Shown: positions 50,225 to 59,311, counted from the first letter of the stretch. The stretch: 64,000 nt of DNA from Pseudooceanicola endophyticus (GCF_018760365.1 NZ_JAHIAB010000015.1:62001-126000); one strand, 5' to 3'. Notes: generated from the letters alone by a model not told the origin. Program-made: numbers and translations.

Positions 50225-53218
50225 TCAGAGTTTCACCTTCTCGCCTTCGGGGTCGTAGAAGACGGTGCCGGTGATCTTGGCGGTAATGGTCTTGTCGGGC
50301 ATCGGGATGTAGACGGTGTCGTTCATCTTGTCGAAGCCCCCCTCGATCAGGGCCATGGCGATGGTCCGGCCCAGGGTCGCGCTGTAGTAGGAAGAGGTCA
50401 CCCAGCCGACCATCTTCATCGGCTTGGGCTGGTTCGGATCCAGCACGATCTGCGCGCCCTCCTCCAGCTTGACCTTCGGATCGCTGGTCAGCAGGCCGAC
50501 CAGCTGGCGCCGCCCCGATGCCACCAGATCGGGCCGTTTCAGGCCGCGCATACCGATGAAATCGGGCTTCTTCTTGCCCAGTGCCCAGTCGAGGCCCGCA
50601 TCCCCGGGGGTGACGGTGCCATCGGTGTCCTGGCCGACAATGATATAGCCCTTCTCGGCGCGCAGGACGTGCATCGTCTCGGTGCCATAGGGGCAGATGT
50701 CGTATTCGGCGCCCGATTTCATCAGCGCTTCCCACAGCACCCGGCCCTTGGAAGCCGGCACGTTGATCTCAAAGCCCAGCTCGCCGGTGAAGGACAGGCG
50801 GAACAGGCGCGCGGGTAGGCCCGCCACGGTGCATTCCGCGATCGACATGTGCGGGAAGGCCTCGTTCGAGATATCCAGCCCCTCGACCAGCGGCTCCAGC
50901 ACCTTGCGGGCATTGGGGCCGTTCACCGCAACGGTCGCCCATTGCTCGGTCGTGGAGGTCAGCCAGACCTTCAGGTCGGGCCATTCCGTCTGGAGGTAAT
51001 CCTCCATCATGTTCAGCACCCGCGCCGCGCCACCGGTGGTGGTGGTGACGTGGAAACGGTCCTGCGACAGGCGGCCGATGACGCCATCGTCGCGGATGTA
51101 GCCATCCTCGCCCAGCAGCAGGCCGTAGCGGGTCCGGCCCGGCGCCAGCTTGGTCCAGGGGTTGGTGTAGGTGCGGTTCATGAACTCGACCGCATCCGGC
51201 CCCACGACCTCGATCTTGCCCAGGGTCGAGGCGTCGAAGATGCCGACCGACTTGCGGGTCGCGGCACATTCGCGGGCCACGGCGGCGGCCATGTCCTCTC
51301 CGTCCTTGGGGAAGTACCAGGCCCGGCGCCACTGGCTGACGGGTTCGAAGACCGCGCCGTTTTCCTCGGCCCAGCTGTCGATGGCGGTCTTCCGCGTCAC
51401 CTCGAACTGGTGACCGCGCACGTAGTTCGCCAGCGCGCCGAAGGTGGTCGGCGTGTAGGGCGGGCGGAAGGTCGTCAGGCCGACCTGCGGCGGCGCCTTG
51501 CCAAGCGCATCCGAGGCGATCATCAGCCCGTTCATGTTCGACATCTTGCCCTGGTCGGTGGCCATGCCGTTGGTGGTGTAACGCTTGACGTGCTCGATCG
51601 AGCGCATCCCCTCGCGCACGGCCAGGCGGATGTCCTTGGCAGTCACGTCGTTCTGGAAGTCGACGAAGGCGCGGGCCTTGCCCGGATCGCCGTTGGTCGG
51701 CAGGTCCTTGACCATGATGCCGGTGCCGGGGCGGTCCACGCCGACGCCCGGCGCGCGGGCCGTGGCGCGCAGGCCAAGCGCCTTGACAGCGGTACGCCCG
51801 GCGACAACGCCGTCCTCAAGGGCCGCGCCGTAGCCCCAGAGGCCCCGGCCCGCCCCGGCGATCTCGACCTCTTCGGTCTTCACGTCAGGCAGGTAGACCT
51901 GCGCCTCGGCGTCCCATTTCAGCTTGCCCTGGGTATGCGAGAAGAGGTGCAGCGAGGGCGTCCAGCCGCCCGACATCAGCACCACGTCGCAGGGGATCAC
52001 CCGAGAGGTGCCGACGGCACCGTTGCTGACCGGCGCGACCGAGACGGACTTGACCCGCAGGCGACCCCGGGTGGTGATCACGGTATGGGAGGGCAGGACC
52101 TCGATCCCGAGGGCGCGCGCCTTCGAGACCAGCTCTGCGTCGATCTTCGGGCGGATGTCGGCAATGGCCGCGACCGAGATGCCGGCCTCGGCCAGGTCGA
52201 AGGCGGCGTACCAGGCGCTGTCATGGGTGGTGACGACCACGGCGCGGCTGCCGACCTTGACGCCGTAGCGGTTCAGGTAGGTCTGCGCGGCACTGGCCAG
52301 CATCACGCCGGGACGGTCGTTGCCGTCGAAGACCAGCGGCTTTTCCAGCGCGCCCTGGGCCAGCACGACCTGTTTGGCGCGCACCCGCCACAGCCGTTCG
52401 CGCGGCGCCCCTTCGGGCACATGGTCCAGGTGATCGGAGACGCGCTGCACCAGGCCCACCATGTTCTCGTGGTAGTAGCCGATGGCGGTGGTGCGGGTCA
52501 TCACCTGCACGCCCAGGCTTTCCAGCTCTTCCAGCGCGGCGGCCAGCCAGTCCCAGCCGGCCATGCCGCCGATGGTGACGGCAGGTTCGGAAAGCAGCGC
52601 GCCGCCCATCTCGGCGGTCTCGTCGACCAGCACGACCTTGGCACCGGCACGGGCACCGGTCAGCGCCGCCATGATCCCCGCGACACCGCCGCCCACGACC
52701 AGCAGGTCGATATGCACGTAGCGCGCGGCGTAATCGTCGGGATCTTCCTCGCTCGGTGCGACGCCCAGACCGGCGGCGGCGCGGATGAAGGGCTCATAGA
52801 CCTTGTCCCAGAAGGACTTCGGCCACATGAAGGTCTTGTAGTAGAACCCGGCCGAGAACATCATGTAGCTGGCATCGTTGATGGCGCCGATGTCGAACTT
52901 CAGGCTGGGCAGCTTGTTCTGAGAAGTGGTCTCGAGGTTGCCGCGCACCTCCTGGAGGGTGGCGCGGGTGTTGGGTTCGAACTGGCCCTTGCCGCGACGG
53001 GTGCCGAGCAGCGCGTTGGGTTCGTCCGAACCGGCCGAGACGGCACCGCGCGGGCGGTGGTACTTGAACGAGCGCCCCATCAGGTGCACGCCGTTCGCCA
53101 GCAGCGCCGAGGCCACGGTATCGCCGCGCAGCCCGGTGTAGGTCTTGCCGTCGAAGGTGAAGTAGACGGGCTCCGAGTGGTTCACGCGGCCCCGGCCCTG
53201 GATACGGTAGGTGCTCAT
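50225..53218 (-). CDS. soxA: Sarcosine oxidase alpha subunit
   Basis: 997 residues. The N-terminal part (1-120) is the ferredoxin-like lobe with FTFDGKTYTGLRGDTVASALLANG; the dinucleotide domain begins at about residue 172 (LLVVGGGVAGIMAALTGARAG) and a second nucleotide site includes RAVVVTTHDSAWYAAFDLAE. The C-terminal 380 residues are a GcvT-like folate-binding domain (FDASTLGKIEVVGPDAVEF, GYIIVGQDTDGTVTPGDAGL). The enzyme oxidises sarcosine to glycine, H2O2 and 5,10-methylene-THF or formaldehyde. Overlaps soxD by 4 bases (ATGA). Confidence 0.96.
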   Translation of the reverse strand: MSTYRIQGRGRVNHSEPVYFTFDGKTYTGLRGDTVASALLANGVHLMGRSFKYHRPRGAVSAGSDEPNALLGTRRGKGQFEPNTRATLQEVRGNLETTSQNKLPSLKFDIGAINDASYMMFSAGFYYKTFMWPKSFWDKVYEPFIRAAAGLGVAPSEEDPDDYAARYVHIDLLVVGGGVAGIMAALTGARAGAKVVLVDETAEMGGALLSEPAVTIGGMAGWDWLAAALEELESLGVQVMTRTTAIGYYHENMVGLVQRVSDHLDHVPEGAPRERLWRVRAKQVVLAQGALEKPLVFDGNDRPGVMLASAAQTYLNRYGVKVGSRAVVVTTHDSAWYAAFDLAEAGISVAAIADIRPKIDAELVSKARALGIEVLPSHTVITTRGRLRVKSVSVAPVSNGAVGTSRVIPCDVVLMSGGWTPSLHLFSHTQGKLKWDAEAQVYLPDVKTEEVEIAGAGRGLWGYGAALEDGVVAGRTAVKALGLRATARAPGVGVDRPGTGIMVKDLPTNGDPGKARAFVDFQNDVTAKDIRLAVREGMRSIEHVKRYTTNGMATDQGKMSNMNGLMIASDALGKAPPQVGLTTFRPPYTPTTFGALANYVRGHQFEVTRKTAIDSWAEENGAVFEPVSQWRRAWYFPKDGEDMAAAVARECAATRKSVGIFDASTLGKIEVVGPDAVEFMNRTYTNPWTKLAPGRTRYGLLLGEDGYIRDDGVIGRLSQDRFHVTTTTGGAARVLNMMEDYLQTEWPDLKVWLTSTTEQWATVAVNGPNARKVLEPLVEGLDISNEAFPHMSIAECTVAGLPARLFRLSFTGELGFEINVPASKGRVLWEALMKSGAEYDICPYGTETMHVLRAEKGYIIVGQDTDGTVTPGDAGLDWALGKKKPDFIGMRGLKRPDLVASGRRQLVGLLTSDPKVKLEEGAQIVLDPNQPKPMKMVGWVTSSYYSATLGRTIAMALIEGGFDKMNDTVYIPMPDKTITAKITGTVFYDPEGEKVKL

Positions 53219-53538
53219 TTCTCACCTTCTTTCACGCCGGCCTTGATGCCGGTCAGCGCTTCGATGTCGGGGCGCGGTTCGCCCGCCTTGTAGGTCGTCA
53301 GGAACTTGTCGGTCACGGTGTGGCGCGCGGCATTGAAGAAGCGCCCGCAGCCGTGGATGTGGCGCCAGCGCTCGAAATGGACGCCCTTCACGTTGGAGCG
53401 CATGAAGAGGTATTCCACCCATTCCGCATCGGTCTGCTCCGAGGGGTTTTCGGGGCGCGCGATATGGGCCTCGCCGGCATAGGCGAACTCGGTCTCGGGC
53501 AGGGTCTCGCCGCAGTAGGGGCAATGGATCAGAAGCAT
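53215..53538 (-). CDS. soxD: Sarcosine oxidase delta subunit
   Basis: 107 residues, the small zinc-binding subunit. It begins MLLIHCPYCGETLPETEFAYAGEAH, with CPYC and later HGCGRFFNAARHT supplying cysteine/histidine ligands. W-E-YLFMRSNVKGVHFERWRH is a family marker. The protein stabilises the alpha-beta-gamma complex. 12 bases after soxB; its stop overlaps soxA's start. Confidence 0.95.
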   Translation of the reverse strand: MLLIHCPYCGETLPETEFAYAGEAHIARPENPSEQTDAEWVEYLFMRSNVKGVHFERWRHIHGCGRFFNAARHTVTDKFLTTYKAGEPRPDIEALTGIKAGVKEGEK

Positions 53539-53550
53539 GACGGACCTCGT

Positions 53551-54804
53551 TCAGTGCGCAACGGCGGCGGCGGCGGCTTCGTCGATCAGACGGCCGGTGG
53601 TGAAACGCTCCAGCGAGAAGGGCGCGTTGATCGGGTGCGGTTCATCCTTGGCGACGGTATAGGCCAGCAGGTGCGCGGAGCCGGGCGTCGCCTTGAAGCC
53701 GCCGGTGCCCCAGCCGCAGTTCACGTAGAGGTTCTTCACCGGCGTCTTGCCGATGATCGGCGAACGGTCGGGGGTGTTGTCGGTGATCCCGCCCCATTTC
53801 CGCAGCATCCGCATACGGTTGAAGATCGGGAACACCTCCGATATCGCGGCGATGGTGTGCTCGATCAGCGGCAGGCCGCCACGCTGCGAATAGGAGACGT
53901 ACTGGTCGGTGCCCGAACCGATCACCAGCTCGCCCTTGTCAGACTGGCTGCAATAGGCGTGCACGGCGTTCGACATCACCACGCAGGGGAAGCAGGGCTT
54001 CACCGGCTCGGAGACCAGCGCCTGAAGCGGCATCGATTCCAGCGGCAGACGGACGCCGGCGGTCTCCATGACCATGGTGTTGTGACCCGAGGCCGAGACG
54101 GCGACCTTCTTGGCCTTGATGAAGCCGCGGTCGGTTTCCACGCCCATCACCGCGCCGTCGGGACCGCGACGGATCGCCCGGACCATGCAGTTCTGGATGA
54201 TGTCGACGCCGCGCGCCGCAGCGCCGCGGGCATAGCCCCAGGCCACGGCATCGTGGCGCGCGGTGCCGGCGCGTTCCTGCAGCGCCCCGCCCATCACCGG
54301 GTAGCGCGCGTTCTTGTCGATGTTCACCGGCGGGCAGTATTCCTTGCACTCTTCCGGGGTCAGCCAGCGGTTGTCGACGCCGTTCAGGCGGTTCGCGTGG
54401 ATGTGGCGCTGGAAGCTTTGGACGTCATGCACGTTGTGGGCCAGCATCAGGCAGCCCCGGTTCGAATACATGACGTTGTAGTTCAGCTCCTGGCTGAGGC
54501 CCTGCCACATGTCGACGGCATGGTCGAACAGCCGCGCACTTTCGTCGTAGAGGTAGTTCGACCGGATGATCGTCGTGTTGCGGCCGGTGTTGCCGCCGCC
54601 CAGCCAGCCCTTGTCGATGACCGCGACATTGGTGATGCCGTGCTCCTTCGCGAGGTAATAGGCCGCGCCAAGGCCGTGCCCGCCGGCACCGACGATGATC
54701 ACGTCATATTCTTTCTTGGGTTCGCACTCGGGCCATTGCTCGGTCCAGCCCTTGTGGCCGGTAAGCGCATTCTTGACGAGCGACAGGGCAGAGAACTTGG
54801 TCAT
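53551..54804 (-). CDS. soxB: Sarcosine oxidase beta subunit
   Basis: 417 residues of the DAO (FAD oxidase) family. The dinucleotide motif [21 protein letters not shown] is at about residues 34-54, GYL-type [20 protein letters not shown] follows, and [14 protein letters not shown] contains the histidine that in characterised enzymes carries covalent FMN. It houses the sarcosine oxidation site. First gene of the sox operon, divergent from the GlxA/AraC-type regulator over a 103-base gap with a direct repeat. CAGGATGGCGCC precedes the ATG. Confidence 0.96.
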   Translation of the reverse strand: MTKFSALSLVKNALTGHKGWTEQWPECEPKKEYDVIIVGAGGHGLGAAYYLAKEHGITNVAVIDKGWLGGGNTGRNTTIIRSNYLYDESARLFDHAVDMWQGLSQELNYNVMYSNRGCLMLAHNVHDVQSFQRHIHANRLNGVDNRWLTPEECKEYCPPVNIDKNARYPVMGGALQERAGTARHDAVAWGYARGAAARGVDIIQNCMVRAIRRGPDGAVMGVETDRGFIKAKKVAVSASGHNTMVMETAGVRLPLESMPLQALVSEPVKPCFPCVVMSNAVHAYCSQSDKGELVIGSGTDQYVSYSQRGGLPLIEHTIAAISEVFPIFNRMRMLRKWGGITDNTPDRSPIIGKTPVKNLYVNCGWGTGGFKATPGSAHLLAYTVAKDEPHPINAPFSLERFTTGRLIDEAAAAAVAH

Positions 54805-54874
54805 GGCGCCATCCTGCTGGGGGAGTCGGGAGATATCGCTGCCAGTTACGCAGAAAGCGGCGGCGGCGGACTGG

Positions 54875-54908
54875 ATCTTTGCGCCAACCTGACGTTATCT
54901 TTGCGTCA
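54875..54908. promoter_or_regulatory. Direct repeat operator between soxB and the GlxA-type regulator
   Basis: ATCTTTGCGCCA (54875-54886) and ATCTTTGCGTCA (54897-54908) match at 11 of 12 bases with a 22-base period, as is usual for AraC/XylS binding sites. The second copy ends on the A of the regulator's own ATG. Read on the minus strand it is TGRCGCAAAGAT, upstream of soxB. A site for the adjacent regulator is the natural inference. Confidence 0.6.
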
Positions 54909-55909
54909 TGAGCACGATCCCTCCGACCCAACCCCGCCTGCGCATCGGATTCCTGCTGGCAAGGCGCTTCACGCTGTCGGCATTTGCCAATTTTGTAGAC
55001 GTTCTGCGGCTCGCCGCGGACGAGGGAGACCGCTCGCGGCCGATTCACTGCTCCTGGACGGTGCTGTCCTCGGATCTCCAGCCGGTGCGGTCCAGTTGCG
55101 GCATCGCCGTCAGCCCGGACGAGAGGCTGGGGAACCCCTCGCGCTTCGACTACATCGTGGTGGTCGGCGGGCTGATCGACGAGATCGAGCGGCTCTCGCC
55201 CGCCTATACCGACTTCCTGCGCACCGCCGCGCGGGCGGGCGTGCCGCTGGTGGGGGTCTGCACCGGCGCCTTCATCCTGCACCGTGCCGGGCTGATGCAG
55301 GGCTACCAGTGCTGCGTCAGCTGGTTCCACCACGACGATTTCCTGGACCAGTTCGAGGGGATCACCCCGGTCTCGGACCGGATCTTCGTGGTGGATCGCG
55401 AAAGGCTGACCTGTTCAGGGGGGGCCAGTTCCGCCCACCTGGCCGCCTGGCTGGTGGATCGCCACATCGGCCGCGCCGCCGCCCGCAAGAGCCTCAACAT
55501 CATGATCATCGACGAGGTGCTGGCCGCCGACGATCCCCAGCCCGGCGTCCCGCTGGAGCTGAAGACCCGCGATCCGCTGGTCCGCCGTGCCCTGGCGCTG
55601 ATCCAGCAGAACCTCGACAGCCCCCCCCGCGTGAGCGAGGTCGCGGACCGTCTCGACGTCAGTCGCCGAAAACTTGAGCGCCACTTCCGCGAGGCCCTGG
55701 GCCTGGCGCCGGGCGATGCCTTCTTAAGGGTTCGCCTGGCCCAGGCAGAGTTCCTGCTGCACCGGTCGGAGCGTTCCGTGACCGAGATCGCGCTGGCGAC
55801 CGGCTTTTGCGATCTGTCGCATTTCGTCCGCGTGTTTCGCGATCGTCAGGGCATCACGCCCGAGGCCTGGCGGCGCGATCAGCCCGGACAGGCCCTGCCA
55901 AGCGCCTGA
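54908..55909 (+). CDS. GlxA family (DJ-1/PfpI + AraC) transcriptional regulator, probable sox regulator
   Basis: 333 residues. A class I glutamine-amidotransferase-like sensor domain (about 10-190, including GVPLVGVCTGAFILHRAGLM) is fused to an AraC-type DNA-binding domain (about 230-325; RVSEVADRLDVSRRKLERHF and VTEIALATGFCDLSHFVRVF). Relatives GbdR, SouR and CdhR control betaine, sarcosine and carnitine breakdown, so regulation of divergent soxBDAG is likely. No Shine-Dalgarno precedes ATG 54908; the mRNA may be leaderless or start further inside. A direct repeat lies at the start codon. Confidence 0.9.
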   Translation: MSTIPPTQPRLRIGFLLARRFTLSAFANFVDVLRLAADEGDRSRPIHCSWTVLSSDLQPVRSSCGIAVSPDERLGNPSRFDYIVVVGGLIDEIERLSPAYTDFLRTAARAGVPLVGVCTGAFILHRAGLMQGYQCCVSWFHHDDFLDQFEGITPVSDRIFVVDRERLTCSGGASSAHLAAWLVDRHIGRAAARKSLNIMIIDEVLAADDPQPGVPLELKTRDPLVRRALALIQQNLDSPPRVSEVADRLDVSRRKLERHFREALGLAPGDAFLRVRLAQAEFLLHRSERSVTEIALATGFCDLSHFVRVFRDRQGITPEAWRRDQPGQALPSA

Positions 55910-55914
55910 TGGGC

Positions 55915-56045
55915 AACAAAAAAGCGACCCGAAGGTCGCTGCATCAAGGGGGAAGAGAAGTGGCGGCAATCCCAGGGAGGAGGAGGAGGGATTGCCGCCG
56001 ATTTCCGAGGCTCAGGGAGGAGGAGGAGCCCCAGGAAACTCTTCA
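55915..56045 (-). ncRNA. Cuckoo/CcsR-type small RNA: two CCUCCUCCC-loop hairpins and a UUCG terminator
   Basis: Read 5' to 3' on the minus strand. Hairpin 1 (56030-56009) has stem GGCTC/GAGCC and loop CTCCTCCTCCCT. Hairpin 2 (55999-55962) has a perfect 12-bp stem (GGCGGCAATCCC) and loop TCCTCCTCCTCCCT. The terminator (55940-55923) is AGCGACC-TTCG-GGTCGCT followed by TTTTT. This matches the build of CcsR/cuckoo RNAs of Rhodobacter, stress-induced RNAs with CCUCCUCCC loops that affect C1 metabolism. Those are usually 3' of a DUF1127 gene; no such gene is here. Exact 5' end is unknown. Confidence 0.82.
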
Positions 56046-56186
56046 GTCGCTGTGTTAGCGTCTGTACTGACCTTCTCTCATGTTCGCCCGGATCGAGCAA
56101 CACCCGCCCCGGAAGACCCGCCTTGCATCAGGTGCATAGCAACGAAAAATTAACTCATACGCTCAAAAAATGTGCGTATTCCCGGA

Positions 56187-57710
56187 TCAGACCGGCACTC
56201 CGGCGTCGAGCTGCTCCAGGAACTCTGCCGCCCCGGCCCGCACGGCCTTGCGGTGTACCTCCTCCATCCGGTCCCAGGTGCGATACATCTGGCCCATCCG
56301 GGGATTGCCGGCAAAGCGGTCGCGGTGGCGCGCCAGGAAATCCCAGTAGAGCAGGTTGAACGGGCAGGCCCCCTGCCCCGCCTTCACCTTCACGTCGTAG
56401 CCGCAGCCGCCGCAGTAATCCGACATCCGGTCGATATAGGCCCCGGACGAGACATAGGGCTTTGAGGCGATGAGGCCGCCATCGGCAAACTGGCTCATGC
56501 CGACGGTATTGGGCGCCTCGACCCATTCGAAGGCGTCGATATAGACCGAGAGATACCATTCATGGACCTGCGCCGGGTCGATCCCCGCCAGCAGGGCGAA
56601 ATTGCCGGTGACCATGAGGCGCTGGATATGGTGGGCATAGGCCTCTTCCCCGGTCTGGGCGACGGCATGGGACAGGCAGTTCATCCGCGTCGGCGCCCCC
56701 CAGTAGAGCGGCGGCAGCGCGCGCTCATGCCCCAACCCGTTGCGCGTCGCATAGTCCGGCCCCTCGCGGAAATAGAGGCCGCGCACATATTCCCGCCAGC
56801 CCAGGATCTGACGGATGAACCCCTCGACGGCGTTCAGCGGCGCCTGGCCGGCCTTCCAGGCGGCCTCGGCGCGGCGACAGACCTCCAGCGGGTCGAGCAG
56901 GCCAAGGTTCAGGCAGGGCGAAAGCAGCGAATGATAGAGAAAGCGGTTCCCCGACAGCATGGCGTCCTGGTAATCGCCGAACATCGGCAGGGCCCGGGTG
57001 ATGAAATGCTCCAGCACCTGCCGGGCCTGGGTCTCATCGGTGGCATAGCCGAAGGGGCGCAGCTGGCCGAAATTGGCGCCAAAGCGGGCCTCGACCAGAT
57101 CCAGCACCTCGGCCACCACGGGATCGGGGTCGAACCACAGCGGGCGCGGCGCAAACAGGTCGTCGCGGGCGGGCTTGCGGTTCTCACTGTCGTAGTTCCA
57201 GCGACCGCCGGCGGGTTGGTCCCCCTCCATCAGCAGGCCGGACTTGCGGCGCATCTCGCGGTAGAAATACTCCATCCGCAGCTGCTTGCGCCCCTCGGCC
57301 CAGGCATCGAACTCGGCCAGGGAGGCGATGAAGCGGTCATCGGGCAGCAGCGTCACGTCCAGGGGCGCCTCTTCCAGCGCGGCGATCAGGCGCCATTCGC
57401 CGGGTCGGGTCGCCAGCACCCGGGCCTCACCGCTGTCCGCCGCACGGCGCAGCAGCTCTCCGGGGATGGAGCCGGAGTTTTCCGGATCGTCCAGCCGGGT
57501 GTAATCGACGGTCCAGCCCTCGGCGCGCAGGCGCGCGGCGAACTTGCGCATCGCCGCCAGCACAAGGGCGATCTTCTTGGGGTGATGCGGCACGTAGCCG
57601 GTTTCCGAGGCGACCTCGGCCATGACCACGCGGTCGCTTTGGCGATCCGCCGCCCGCAGCGCCGACAGCGCCGGGCTAAGCTGGTCGCCCAGCACTAGAA
57701 CCAGGGACAT
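56187..57710 (-). CDS. Iron-sulfur bacterial cryptochrome/(6-4) photolyase (FeS-BCP, PhrB/CryB-like)
   Basis: 507 residues, the family's usual size. It starts MSLVLVLGDQLSPALSALR, the mark of the cryptochrome/photolyase-related group, has YVPHHPKKIALVLAAMRKFA, a FAD-binding helical domain (FLYHSLLSPCLNLGLL, GWREYVRGLYFREGP, MVTGNFALLAGIDP) and cysteines for the [4Fe-4S] cluster (MNCLSHAV, then YCGGCGYD and ACPFN). Members repair (6-4) photoproducts or act in blue-light and singlet-oxygen responses. GGGGGAGGACGGCC precedes ATG 57710. The small RNA lies 142 bases downstream on the same strand. Confidence 0.9.
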   Translation of the reverse strand: MSLVLVLGDQLSPALSALRAADRQSDRVVMAEVASETGYVPHHPKKIALVLAAMRKFAARLRAEGWTVDYTRLDDPENSGSIPGELLRRAADSGEARVLATRPGEWRLIAALEEAPLDVTLLPDDRFIASLAEFDAWAEGRKQLRMEYFYREMRRKSGLLMEGDQPAGGRWNYDSENRKPARDDLFAPRPLWFDPDPVVAEVLDLVEARFGANFGQLRPFGYATDETQARQVLEHFITRALPMFGDYQDAMLSGNRFLYHSLLSPCLNLGLLDPLEVCRRAEAAWKAGQAPLNAVEGFIRQILGWREYVRGLYFREGPDYATRNGLGHERALPPLYWGAPTRMNCLSHAVAQTGEEAYAHHIQRLMVTGNFALLAGIDPAQVHEWYLSVYIDAFEWVEAPNTVGMSQFADGGLIASKPYVSSGAYIDRMSDYCGGCGYDVKVKAGQGACPFNLLYWDFLARHRDRFAGNPRMGQMYRTWDRMEEVHRKAVRAGAAEFLEQLDAGVPV

Positions 57711-57773
57711 GGCCGTCCTCCCCCTCTGCATCATCGGCAAAGGTAAGGCGGGGCACGCGTTGGGAAAGACGCA

Positions 57774-57802
57774 AAAGGCCCGGTCGCGGGGACCGGGCCT
57801 TT
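57774..57802 (-). terminator. Intrinsic terminator of gntP
   Basis: On the minus strand AAAGGCCCGGTC (57802-57791) pairs perfectly over 12 bp with GACCGGGCCTTT (57785-57774), loop 5 bases, followed by TTGCGTCTTTCC. It lies 25 bases after the gntP stop. Confidence 0.8.
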
Positions 57803-57826
57803 CGGGTGGGACTGTTCGGGAAAGCC

Positions 57827-59218
57827 TCAGACCAGCCCGGTCGCGTAGTAGAGCGCGATCACCAGGAAGGAGGCCGCCACCTTGATCAGCGTCATGACGA
57901 AGATGTTGCCGTAGGCCTGGCGGTGCGTCATCCCGGTGACCGACAGCAGCGTGATGATGGCGCCGTTGTGCGGCAGGGTGTCCATGCCGCCCGCGGCCAT
58001 GGCGGCGACGCGGTGCAGTACCTCCATCGGGATTCCGTTGGCATTGGCGGCAGCGATGAACTGATCCGCCATGGCCGCCAGCGCGATGCTGAGCCCCCCG
58101 GCCGCCGAGCCGGTGATGCCCGACAGGATGTTGATCGTCAGCGCCTCGTTGACCAGCGGATCGGGGATCGCGCTCAGCGCATGGGAAATCACCAGGAAGC
58201 CCGGCAGGATGGCGATGATGGCCCCGAAGCCGAATTCGGACGCGGTGTTCATGGTCGCCAGCAGCGCCCCGGCAATCGCCGGTTTGGCCGAGGCATGGTA
58301 ATGGCGGCGCACTTCGGGCCAGGCGGTCACGACGATGAACAGGATGGCGACGACCATCCCCGCCAGCACCGACCAGATGCCGATCTGCGGCCCCACGGCA
58401 ATGGCGGCCGGCTTGGCCATGCCCGGCAGGCTCAGCGTGTAGCTGCCGCCCAGAAGGGCCGGGAAGGCGCGGGTCAGGACGAAGTTCACCACCGCCACCA
58501 GCACCAGCGGCAGGATCGCGATCACGGCGGAACGCGGGCGCTGGTCGCTGCGGATCTCGGGCTCCTGCGCGGTATGGGTGCCGTAGCCTTCGCCCCTGCG
58601 CGCCGCCCGCAGCCGGCTGCGTTCAAGATACAGAAGCCCCAGCCCCAGGATGAAGGCCGAGCCCGCCAGCCCCAGCCCCGGCGCCGCCCAGCTGGTGGTG
58701 CCGAAGAAGGTGGTCGGGATGATGTTCTGGATCTGCGGCGATCCGGGCAGCGCATCGATCGGATAGGTCATGGCACCAAGCGCGATGGTGCCCGGCAGCA
58801 GCCGCTTGGGAATGTCGGCGCGGCGGAAGGCCTCGGCCCCGAAGGGATAGAGCGCGAAGACCACCACGAAGACCGACACGCCCCCGTAGGTCAGCAGCGT
58901 CGCCGTCAGCGTGATCACGATGATAGAGCGCTGCGGCCCGAAAAGCCGCATCATCAGCTGCACGATGGACTGCGCGAAGCCCGAGATCTCCATCAGCTTG
59001 CCGAACAGCGCGCCCAGCAGAAAGACCGGGAAGTAGCTTTGCACGAAGCCCGCCATCTTGGTCATGAAGACGCCCGAGAAGGCCGGCAGCACGGCAGAGG
59101 GATCGGTCAGCGCCACCGCCGCCATGGCGATGAGCGGCGCCACCAGGATGACGCTGTGGCCCCGGTAGGCCAGGATGATCAGGCCCGCGAGGGCCGCCAG
59201 GACGATGAGAACACTCAT
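57827..59218 (-). CDS. GntP family permease (gluconate/organic acid transporter)
   Basis: 463 residues, about 12-14 membrane helices. It has the GntP core features FGKLMEISGFAQSIVQLMMRLFG, LTYGGVSVFVVVFALYPFG, and ALAAMADQFIAAANANGIPMEVLHRVAAMAAGGMDTLPHNGA (the proline-rich loop near residue 405). Family members carry gluconate, D-serine, or 3-hydroxybutyrate by proton symport. Dehydrogenase and CMD genes upstream suggest an organic acid, but this is weak. A strong terminator follows at 57774-57802. Confidence 0.92.
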   Translation of the reverse strand: MSVLIVLAALAGLIILAYRGHSVILVAPLIAMAAVALTDPSAVLPAFSGVFMTKMAGFVQSYFPVFLLGALFGKLMEISGFAQSIVQLMMRLFGPQRSIIVITLTATLLTYGGVSVFVVVFALYPFGAEAFRRADIPKRLLPGTIALGAMTYPIDALPGSPQIQNIIPTTFFGTTSWAAPGLGLAGSAFILGLGLLYLERSRLRAARRGEGYGTHTAQEPEIRSDQRPRSAVIAILPLVLVAVVNFVLTRAFPALLGGSYTLSLPGMAKPAAIAVGPQIGIWSVLAGMVVAILFIVVTAWPEVRRHYHASAKPAIAGALLATMNTASEFGFGAIIAILPGFLVISHALSAIPDPLVNEALTINILSGITGSAAGGLSIALAAMADQFIAAANANGIPMEVLHRVAAMAAGGMDTLPHNGAIITLLSVTGMTHRQAYGNIFVMTLIKVAASFLVIALYYATGLV

Positions 59219-59311
59219 GTTTCTTGTCTCTCTCGCAGGCCGGACAAGCGCCGCCTGCCGCGTGGCCCAAGGGGGGCTGCGCGGGGCCGGAGGTCCGGGA
59301 CACCAGATTGC

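Noticed and set aside
50849-53293. Long plus-strand open frame opposite soxA
   Set aside because: Shadow of soxA: no motifs, and soxA has full-length family similarity.
55945-56186. A DUF1127 gene as partner of the small RNA
   Set aside because: All three minus-strand frames were read; the only ATG frames are under 21 codons and show no DUF1127 pattern.
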